A stretch of 64,000 bases of DNA from Myxococcales bacterium (lineage in GTDB: Bacteria; Myxococcota_A; Polyangia; Haliangiales; Haliangiaceae). Positions 57,855-64,000 of the stretch are shown here, piece by piece. Both the position numbers and the translations under genes were made by a program. The stretch is taken from positions 1 to 64,000 of the forward strand of contig JAQBQF010000247.1 in assembly GCA_028287115.1 (NCBI GenBank), given 5' to 3'. Under the pieces are notes generated by a model. That model had not been told where the DNA came from, did not search any database, and was given only the letters and a program-made list of their open reading frames with translations. Every line of letters begins with the position of its first letter. The stretch's first letter is position 1.

Positions 57855-57855
57855 A
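57850..57855 (+). promoter_or_regulatory. -10-like box TATAGA, leaderless start
   Basis: TATAGA ends exactly 6 nt before the GTG of the flavoprotein gene at 57862. It overlaps the stop of the Fe-S carrier gene. No Shine-Dalgarno site is present. Confidence 0.45.
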
Positions 57856-57861
57856 TAGGGC

Positions 57862-59286
57862 GTGAAGACCGCGACCGCTGCTGGCATCGCCGGCGTTCTC
57901 GAGCGCGAGCTCGGAAGCGAGGCGGTGATAGGTCCTGGCCACGAACGGCTCGATGACTACGGGCGCGACGAGAGTCCGCTGCCCGAGTTCTTTCCACCCG
58001 AGTGCGCGGTGCTGTGCCAGTCGACCGAACAGGTCGCGGCCGTCCTTCGCATCTGCAAAGAGCGGCAGGTCCCGGTCACGCCGCGCGGCGCGGGATCCGG
58101 AATGTGCGGTGGCGCGCTGCCGATCAAAGGCGGCGTCGTGCTGTCGACCGAGAAGATGCAGCGGATCAAAGAGATCGATCCGGCGGATCTGGTCTGCGTC
58201 GTCGAGCCCGGCGTGATCACCGGCGTGCTGCAGGAACAGGTCGAAGCGCAAGGCCTGTTCTATCCGCCCGATCCCGCGTCACTCGAGTTTTGCTCGATCG
58301 GCGGCAACGCGGCGACCAATGCGGGCGGACCGCGTGCGTTCAAGTACGGCGTCACGCGCGAATACGTCCTCGGGCTCGAGGTCGCGCTGATGGGCGGTGA
58401 AGTGCTGCGCTGCGGCCGGCGCACCGCGAAGGGTGTCACCGGTTACGATCTGGTCGCCGGGTTCGTCGGTACCGAGGGCACGTTCGGGGTGATCACCGAG
58501 CTGACGCTCAAGCTGCTACCGAAACCACAGGCGGCCGCGACCGTGCTCGGCGTGTTCGCGAATGTTCCCGCGGCCGGCGCCGCGATCTCGTCGCTGCTGC
58601 GCGGCGGCCTGCGCCCGCGCGTGCTCGAGCTCGCCGACAAGACCTCGATCGATCATATCCGCGCGAAGAGCCGCTATCGGTTCCCCGAGAACGCGGGCGC
58701 GATCGTCCTCATCGAAGTCGACGGCGATCCGGACTCGATGGCCGTGCAGATGGAGAAGATCGGGGTCGCCTGCGACGAGCTCGGCGCGATCGATGTCCTC
58801 GGCGCGACGGAAGCCGCGGAGCGCCGCGCCGTGTGGGAGGCTCGCCGGCTGATCTCGCCGTCGCTCAAGGCGGCGTATCGCGTGAAGGTCAACGAGGACG
58901 TCTGCGTGCCGCGCGGCCGGATCGTCGAGATGCTCGCGCGCGTCGATCGCGTCTCCGCCGAGACCGGCATCCTGTGTGCCGTGTTCGGCCACGCCGGCGA
59001 CGGCAACTTGCACGTCAACCTTCTCTCGCACGACGATCCGGCAGATCCGGCCGTCCGCGAGAAGATGTGGGGCGCCGCGCGCCGGGTGTTCGAGCACACG
59101 ATCGAGCTCGGTGGCACGCTGTCCGGCGAGCACGGCATCGGCCTCACGAAGCGCGACTACGTGCCGCTCGAGCAGAGCGAGCAAGTCATCGAGTGGCAGC
59201 GCAAGTGGAAGACGATGTGGGATCCGAGTGGGCTGCTCAATCCGGGCAAGAAGCTTCCCGGCCGCAAGTCGAGTTGCTCCGAGTAG
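57862..59286 (+). CDS. FAD-linked oxidase (glycolate oxidase GlcD/D-lactate dehydrogenase-like)
   Basis: 474 residues from GTG. N-terminal FAD-binding_4 domain with PVTPRGAGSGMCGGALP, EPGVITGVLQEQVEAQGLFYPPDPASLEFCSIGGNAATNAGG, and TGYDLVAGFVGTEGTFGVITELTLKLLP; the C-terminal FAD-oxidase domain has FGHAGDGNLHVNLLS and GTLSGEHGIGLTKRDYV. These are the hallmarks of the GlcD/DLD group that oxidise 2-hydroxy acids. No GlcE or GlcF subunit gene is nearby, so it may act alone or with distant partners. Confidence 0.9.
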   Translation: MKTATAAGIAGVLERELGSEAVIGPGHERLDDYGRDESPLPEFFPPECAVLCQSTEQVAAVLRICKERQVPVTPRGAGSGMCGGALPIKGGVVLSTEKMQRIKEIDPADLVCVVEPGVITGVLQEQVEAQGLFYPPDPASLEFCSIGGNAATNAGGPRAFKYGVTREYVLGLEVALMGGEVLRCGRRTAKGVTGYDLVAGFVGTEGTFGVITELTLKLLPKPQAAATVLGVFANVPAAGAAISSLLRGGLRPRVLELADKTSIDHIRAKSRYRFPENAGAIVLIEVDGDPDSMAVQMEKIGVACDELGAIDVLGATEAAERRAVWEARRLISPSLKAAYRVKVNEDVCVPRGRIVEMLARVDRVSAETGILCAVFGHAGDGNLHVNLLSHDDPADPAVREKMWGAARRVFEHTIELGGTLSGEHGIGLTKRDYVPLEQSEQVIEWQRKWKTMWDPSGLLNPGKKLPGRKSSCSE

Positions 59287-59331
59287 CTGCGCGCAGCCTT
59301 CGTCGACTCTGCGCGATCGATCAAGAGCTGG

Positions 59332-59799
59332 TTATCGACGCGCGACCCATCGTCGCATCAGCTCGAGCTCGAAGCCGAGCGGCGCTCCGCTCAATGCCTG
59401 CGTCGCGATCTCGTAACCGACGGTGCGGTAACCGAGGCGCCGGTAGAGAGCTCGTGCCCGCTGATTGTGAGGCTCGACGGCCAGCTCCGTGGCGCAGGCG
59501 CCTTTGCGTCGGGCCTCGCGTTCTCCGGCGATGATCAGCTGCGAGCCGATGCCGTGGCCGCGCCAGCCCGGCCTGACGCGCAACGCCCACAGCAGCGCGA
59601 TGTCCGGCTTGCGATCGAAATCGATCCAGATCTGACCGACCAGGGTGCGCTCGATCCTGGCAACCAGCATCGCGATGCCACGTTCATGGGTCGCCTGGAA
59701 GACTGTCTCGATCAACCTGCGATCCGCGCGGATCTGCCGCGACCACTCGAGCTCGCGAAGATCCGCACGCCCGCAGTGCCGGATCACGAGATCGCTCAC
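59332..59799 (-). CDS. GNAT-family N-acetyltransferase
   Basis: 155 residues from a GTG overlapping the upstream stop (GTGA). GNAT fold with the acetyl-CoA loop VRPGWRGHGIGSQLIIAGEREARRKG (Q/RxxGxG/A) and ELAVEPHNQRARALYRRLGYRTVGYE, the family's last helix-strand pair. Substrate unknown. It is the last gene of a three-gene minus-strand unit after the unknown DND-motif gene and the fused glycosyltransferase. Confidence 0.9.
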   Translation of the reverse strand: MSDLVIRHCGRADLRELEWSRQIRADRRLIETVFQATHERGIAMLVARIERTLVGQIWIDFDRKPDIALLWALRVRPGWRGHGIGSQLIIAGEREARRKGACATELAVEPHNQRARALYRRLGYRTVGYEIATQALSGAPLGFELELMRRWVARR

Positions 59800-60581
59800 A
59801 TGCCGACTCGCCGCGCGATCTCCAAGACGTGAGCGTCCCAGTGTTCGGCCCGAACGTCTTCCGCCGCGCGGCCCTGCCACGTCCATCCGAGCCGCCGCGT
59901 GTTGAGCCCGACGAAGTGCGCGCCCGATCTCCCGAGGTGCGGCACGTGGGGCGGAAACGGCGAGCAGATCGTGACGTCTTCGACGTCGATGACCGCGGTC
60001 GGCCCGGAACCGATAATTGCCGCCACTTGCAAGCCCTGTTCGTCGGTCTCGCTGACGAGCGGAGCACCGTGCAGCGACAGCACCCGAGCGATCGCGGTCT
60101 CGAGACAAAACCCCGGCGGCAGGCCGCGAATTCCCGTGTTGATCGGACGCTCGCCACACAGCGATGCGAACTTGCCGAAGCACGCGCTGACATCGGCGGC
60201 GAGCAGGAAGCTCGTTTGATCGGCGAGCCACCGGGCGAGCGCGGGAGGCACGCCCCACAGCACGACGTCGTTATCGAGAGCGAGCTCGTGATCGTCGGGG
60301 AACGCGCGCAGCGGCACGAGCTTCCAGGCGACGCCTTCTGCCATTCCGCCATCGAGGTGACGCTCGAGACACGCTGGGATCGCGCGCTCGACGACCTGCC
60401 ATTCGATCACGTCGGGCAGGTCTGCCGTGCGAGCTCGCGCCTCGCCGAGCGGGATCGTGTTGACGTAGATGACGTATCGCGCCGCCTCGCCGAACAACCG
60501 GAACGCGCCCCACACCGAGAGCCGGAGTGCATCGAAGCCGCGCGGATTGACGTCTCCTATAGTCCAGCGGATTCCGAGCAT
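59796..60581 (-). CDS. Glycosyltransferase-like protein of unknown family
   Basis: 261 residues starting at MLGIRWTIGDVNPRG. It contains ELALDNDVVLWGVP, a DxD-like motif that in glycosyltransferases binds the metal and sugar nucleotide, and a GFCLETAIARVL segment. I do not recognise the family; a GT-A fold is a guess from the DND motif. It overlaps the end of the fused glycosyltransferase gene by 25 bp and the next gene by 4 bp, so the three are probably made together for a surface polysaccharide or glycan. Confidence 0.6.
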   Translation of the reverse strand: MLGIRWTIGDVNPRGFDALRLSVWGAFRLFGEAARYVIYVNTIPLGEARARTADLPDVIEWQVVERAIPACLERHLDGGMAEGVAWKLVPLRAFPDDHELALDNDVVLWGVPPALARWLADQTSFLLAADVSACFGKFASLCGERPINTGIRGLPPGFCLETAIARVLSLHGAPLVSETDEQGLQVAAIIGSGPTAVIDVEDVTICSPFPPHVPHLGRSGAHFVGLNTRRLGWTWQGRAAEDVRAEHWDAHVLEIARRVGM

Positions 60582-62716
60582 GGACCTTCCTCGAGTCGCG
60601 CTTGATAGATCACGGCCGGCCGGTCGACCGCGTCCCATTCGTACTTGTAGGTCTCCCGGCCGCGTAGAAAATCGAACTCGAACGCGCCCTCATCGACAGC
60701 ACGCTCGATCGCATGCGCGATCACGAGTCGCCCGGGGCTGATGCTCGACAGCTCCGGCTCGAACCCCGACAGATAGAACAGGAAGCGCCCGTGATCGAAG
60801 AACCCGTAGAGCACGGCGGCGAGGCGGCCCTCGATCCGGAGCCCGACCAACCGCAAGAGGCGGCGGGCATGCAGTGCCGCGGCCGCTTCTCGATGAAATC
60901 GTTCGAGTGCCGGATCATCGAGCACGCCGCGCTCGCCCTTCGCGGCCCACCGCGCGCGATGGAGCGCAAACAGCCCGTCGAGTAACGCCGTCGCCGAGGT
61001 GTCCTCGTACTCCCAGCGCACGTTGCCCATGCGCGCGAGCCGCCTTTGATCGTATGCGAGTCGCGCGGGAATCCGAGCCGCTGGCAAGGCGAGCACGGGA
61101 GACGGTGGCGCCGTCACGGTTTGTCGGACGGTTCCGAGCTCGAGCTCGAGCAGCGGCGAGCCCGGCCGGAGCCCGTCGAGGACGACCTCGCGACAGCCGG
61201 CGCTCACCACGCGAAACGCAGCGTCGAGCGCGGAGACTTCGAGATCGGGCTCGACGATCGCGTCGAGATAGTCCGTCACACCCGCGCCGATCAGGCACAG
61301 CGTTCGATCCCGGACCTCGAGCGGAATGAATCCCACGAGTCGGCCCCCGCGACGGATCGCGACCGCCCGCAGATCGCCGCCGTGACCGAAGATCCGGCGC
61401 CAAGCCAACAACCAACCCGGCCGTTGAAACGGCGTCGCCGAGCAGCATCGATCGCACAGCGCATCCCACTCGCCCGCGAGCGCCGCGAGCTCCTCGTCTC
61501 GCGTGATCAGCACCGCGTCGGTTGCGGCAGGTCCCGCTCGCCGGCGTTCGCCGACTCGCTCCATTGCGGGCCCCGCTCGCCGGTCGCTGACTCGCTGCAT
61601 TGCCGGCCCCGCTCGCCGGCCTTCGCCGACTCGCTCCATCTCCAGCCGCGATCGGTCGGTTCCCTTGGCATGCTCCGAGCCTCGGCGCGGCATCGCTCCC
61701 GAGCACTCGTGATAGAGCGCCAGGTAGCGCGCGCTCATCCGGGTCGCCGACGCGCGCTCGCGAACGGATTCGCGGCAGTCGATCGCCGACAGCGTGCTCG
61801 CGGCGATGATCGCGCCCGGCAGCTCGTCCTCTCGATCGACGAGCAAGCCGGTGACACCGTGCTCGACGATCTCCGGCAGCGCACCGCGGCGAAATCCGAC
61901 GACCGGTGTTCCGGAGGCGAGCGCTTCCATGGCGACGATCGAGCTTGTCTCGTCGATCCGGCTCGTCACGAGCAGGCACCGTGCCTCCGCGAGCAGCATC
62001 CGTTTCTGTTTGCCGGCGATCGCGCCGATCCAACGGCGCTGATCGTCGAGGAGCGGCATGATCTCCTCGCGAACGTGCCGCTGATGCGTCTCGTACGGGA
62101 ACGTCGCGCCGGCGAGCACCATCGGAACGTTCGCTTGCTTCGCCGCACGTAAGGCGATGTCAAACCCCTTCTCGGGGCACAGTCGTCCGATCGCGATCAC
62201 ATGATCTGCCTTGTTTGTCGTCGGTCGATAGCGTCCGAGATCGACGCCATTCGTGATCACGTGCGAGATCGCAGCACCGGGCGGACACGCCGCGCGTTGG
62301 GTATGCGACACGCAGATCCGCGTGACCTCGCCCGGGGCAAACGCCGCCGGCGGATACCAGCTCGGAGGCAGGTGCAGCGACACGACCATCGGCACGTCGG
62401 TGAGCGGCAGATAATCGACGAAATCTACGCCGTGAAAATGGATCACATCGATCGAGTGATCGCGCAGCAATTGCTCGAGCGTGCGTTGATAGGCCGCACG
62501 GCGAGCTGCCTTGGCGGCGCCGTCGATGATTCCAGCGTGAGCGGGAGGCGACATCAGGTGACCGGCCGTCCGGGAGCCGCGAGTCGCGAGGACGATCGAA
62601 GAATGGCCAGCCGCGACGATCTGCGTGTCCAGCGTGAACAGCACCTGCTCCGCTCCGCCGACCGGATCCGGTCCAACCGGTGCGAACGGGAATGCGACAC
62701 TCAAGATCGTCAGCAC
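60557..62716 (-). CDS. Fused GT4 glycosyltransferase and GNAT_6/FemX-like acyltransferase
   Basis: 719 residues from GTG. Residues 1-340 are a family 4 glycosyltransferase: SVAFPFAPVGPDPVGGAEQVL, HFHGVDFVDY, ITNGVDLGRYRP, GRLCPEKGFDIALRAAK, and EALASGTPVVGFRRGALPEIV with the donor-site Glu. A linker of about 45 residues holds three 12-13 residue repeats. The C-terminal 300 residues are like the acetyltransferase_6/CelD group (PFQRPGWLLAWRRIFGHGG, LRLVGLRIEGRLAAVLYGFFDHGRFLFYLSGFEPELSSISPGRLV). These are usually separate genes in polysaccharide clusters. Confidence 0.85.
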   Translation of the reverse strand: MLTILSVAFPFAPVGPDPVGGAEQVLFTLDTQIVAAGHSSIVLATRGSRTAGHLMSPPAHAGIIDGAAKAARRAAYQRTLEQLLRDHSIDVIHFHGVDFVDYLPLTDVPMVVSLHLPPSWYPPAAFAPGEVTRICVSHTQRAACPPGAAISHVITNGVDLGRYRPTTNKADHVIAIGRLCPEKGFDIALRAAKQANVPMVLAGATFPYETHQRHVREEIMPLLDDQRRWIGAIAGKQKRMLLAEARCLLVTSRIDETSSIVAMEALASGTPVVGFRRGALPEIVEHGVTGLLVDREDELPGAIIAASTLSAIDCRESVRERASATRMSARYLALYHECSGAMPRRGSEHAKGTDRSRLEMERVGEGRRAGPAMQRVSDRRAGPAMERVGERRRAGPAATDAVLITRDEELAALAGEWDALCDRCCSATPFQRPGWLLAWRRIFGHGGDLRAVAIRRGGRLVGFIPLEVRDRTLCLIGAGVTDYLDAIVEPDLEVSALDAAFRVVSAGCREVVLDGLRPGSPLLELELGTVRQTVTAPPSPVLALPAARIPARLAYDQRRLARMGNVRWEYEDTSATALLDGLFALHRARWAAKGERGVLDDPALERFHREAAAALHARRLLRLVGLRIEGRLAAVLYGFFDHGRFLFYLSGFEPELSSISPGRLVIAHAIERAVDEGAFEFDFLRGRETYKYEWDAVDRPAVIYQARLEEGPCSESAGL
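61527..61640 (-). repeat. Three 36-39-bp repeats in the glycosyltransferase linker
   Basis: Copies at 61527-61565, 61566-61601 and 61602-61640 encode MERVGERRRAGPA, MQRVSDRRAGPA and MERVGEGRRAGPA or a mix of these. Each contains a GC-rich near-palindrome (GGCCCCGCTCGCCGG). The middle copy lacks one codon. Length stays in frame. Confidence 0.85.
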
Positions 62717-63016
62717 GGGTCGCGTGCAAGCAAACGTAGGACCACGACGAGCACGGCTGACTCACTCCGGGCCGTCGCGGCATCCGGACGACAGGACGAT
62801 CGGAGCGCACGCCCGATCGAGGGTCATCCGCGTTCACCCGAGCGCCCGCAACGCGGAGTCGAGTGGCGCACGGTCCGTCGAGGCGCACACGATCAACTCG
62901 GTCCGTGACGCCCCATCGTGTCACGCGTCCACACTCTCGCCTGTCGGTCAGGCCGCCGCTTTATCGTCCAGATCGAATCCGGCGCGACACGCGACCGACG
63001 CGTGATCCGCAGTACC
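62717..63016. other. 300-bp gap without a gene
   Basis: Lies between the divergent glycosyltransferase gene and the partial gene at the right edge. It should hold the promoters of both. I saw no good -10/-35 pair, repeat or small gene; long open frames here are on the shadow strand. Confidence 0.5.
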
Positions 63017-64000
63017 ATGGCGGCGATCCCGATGTCCGACGCCCTACTTCAAGCGCTCGCGAACGCCGCCCCCGAAGAGCTCGCACTGTGGCGGAAGCTC
63101 GTCGAACGCACCGGTGCGTCCACCGTCGCGAGCTGGCTGTCGCCGCGCGCGTTGATCGCATGCATGCTCGGCGATACGCAATTCGCTTCGGCCGCGCTCG
63201 ACACACTGCGCGCACCAGAAGGTGCCGCCGCGCAGCAGATCGCCGCGGCGTTCCCCGAAGCACTGGCACTCGCGGCCCCTGCGCCCATTCAGGTCGAGCA
63301 CGATCCGCCGGCGAACGGCAGCGACCAAAGCCGGCCGCTGCTCGATCACATCGCAACGCGCCTGCTCGGCAGAAAGCTCGCCGGACTCGAGGCTCGCGAT
63401 CGGAGTCGGTTCCAGGTCGCCGACAAACCCGGGCTCTCGCCCACGAGCTTCGACGATCTCGCGCAGATCACGGCGCGCGTGCTCGCCGCAGGTCTTGGCC
63501 CTGCCCTGCGTGCGGCGATCATCCATCTCGACATCGCGAAGACCTCGAGCGCCTCGCACCGCGCGAGCTGGGCCGCGCTCGGTCTCTCGGTCGAAGTCCA
63601 CAACGAAGCCGCGGCGGCGATCCTGCGCCGCACCGACCGTGCGAGCACCTGGGGGCTGGCTCCGGCGATCTCCAAGCTCGCGATCGCCTGGGTCGAAGCG
63701 CACGGGCTCGCCGGCCAGCATGTGCGCGGCGAAGGTCCGATCCTGATGTTCGCGCCGCTCGTCGGCTCGCTGCGAGAGCTCGCGCCGGCGCTCGGCCGCG
63801 TGCTCGGGTGCGAGCCTCATCAAGCGACCGCACTCGCACTCGATGGACTGCACGTGCTCAACGCGTGCGACACCGCCGCCGTTCGCGAGGGTCTCCTCGA
63901 CGATGCGTTGCTCGGCAAGCTCGCACGCGTTCGCGATCAGCTCACGATCGTCAGCTCGCAGGCCGCCTTCACCGATCCGTACGTGTCGCTCGCTGCGCTC
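63017..64000 (+). CDS. Hypothetical helical protein (partial, C-terminus outside window)
   Basis: At least 328 residues, running off the right edge without a stop. The start could be the ATG at 63017 or 63032. The sequence is Ala/Leu-rich and appears all-helical (EELALWRKLVERTGASTVASWLS, LDHIATRLLGRKLAGLEARDR). No motif or signal peptide was recognised. The even codon use and absence of stops over 984 bp make it a real gene. Confidence 0.7.
   Translation, partial: MAAIPMSDALLQALANAAPEELALWRKLVERTGASTVASWLSPRALIACMLGDTQFASAALDTLRAPEGAAAQQIAAAFPEALALAAPAPIQVEHDPPANGSDQSRPLLDHIATRLLGRKLAGLEARDRSRFQVADKPGLSPTSFDDLAQITARVLAAGLGPALRAAIIHLDIAKTSSASHRASWAALGLSVEVHNEAAAAILRRTDRASTWGLAPAISKLAIAWVEAHGLAGQHVRGEGPILMFAPLVGSLRELAPALGRVLGCEPHQATALALDGLHVLNACDTAAVREGLLDDALLGKLARVRDQLTIVSSQAAFTDPYVSLAAL

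Overview
The window is high-GC, densely packed bacterial DNA that reads as a myxobacterium (Myxococcota). Pointers to this are an AgmX/GltJ-like zinc-ribbon/GYF/TonB-like protein, several Ser/Thr protein kinases, a putative MYXO-CTERM tail, many lipoproteins, a complete mevalonate-type isoprenoid cluster with a type 2 IPP isomerase, and a TRAP transporter with a T-component. No rRNA, tRNA, CRISPR array, insertion sequence or prophage was recognised. Genes inside operons very often overlap by ATGA or GTGA. Many genes that start a transcription unit have no Shine-Dalgarno sequence but a TANNNT-like hexamer exactly 6 nt before the start codon, which suggests leaderless mRNAs.

Layout. 1-3422: partial hemW, a stand-alone cysteine desulfurase and the AgmX-like protein. 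3581-8311 (minus): gpsA, a histone-deacetylase-family protein, a Ser/Thr kinase and a lipoprotein in one tight unit. 8407-10186: two tandem paralogous beta-propeller lipoproteins. 10189-15682 (minus): a peptide-type solute-binding lipoprotein, a large sensor histidine kinase and a REC-GGDEF response regulator joined by 4-bp overlaps. 15879-21066: TRAP transporter (T-component, DctP, DctQ, DctM with an unusual cysteine-rich tail). 21068-28382: a UbiA-family prenyltransferase, then fni, mevalonate kinase, diphosphomevalonate decarboxylase, phosphomevalonate kinase, HMG-CoA reductase and an HpnC-like squalene synthase. 28433-35504: lectin-like lipoprotein, PilZ protein, rarA, M50B-like membrane protein, a small unknown, a second peptide-binding lipoprotein and dacB. 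35676-38999: rubrerythrin, DUF3501 protein, lipoprotein, SDR enzyme, Lon N-domain protein and SEC-C protein. 39079-42343: mrp, ribA, def, folB and a thioesterase. 42417-45386: SspB-like adaptor, lipoprotein and a BNR-type exported protein. 45441-50819 (minus): isc operon. 51052-54196: gene remnant, small charged protein, BON protein and RNase Y. 54338-57370: kinase with PEGA domain and MoeB-rhodanese. 57447-59286: A-type Fe-S carrier and a glycolate-oxidase-type flavoprotein. 59332-62716 (minus): surface-sugar-like genes. 63017-64000: a partial unknown gene.

The most interesting signal is the Fe-S biogenesis locus. In the place usually held by iscR there is a MerR-family regulator whose C-terminal tail carries CX2CX8CX2C and a histidine cluster. 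Its upstream region carries two copies of an 18-bp dyad (CCTCACGTAAACGTAAGG and a relative). A third close copy lies 9 nt before the start codon of an unlinked A-type Fe-S carrier gene about 7 kb away, between it and the divergent moeB-like gene. This suggests a small MerR-type Fe-S regulon. Other notable items are the solute-binding protein/kinase/diguanylate cyclase module, the cysteine-rich repeats at the end of DctM, the helix-hairpin-helix insertion in the TRAP T-component, and the SspB-like ClpXP adaptor with an alpha-helical N-terminal extension.
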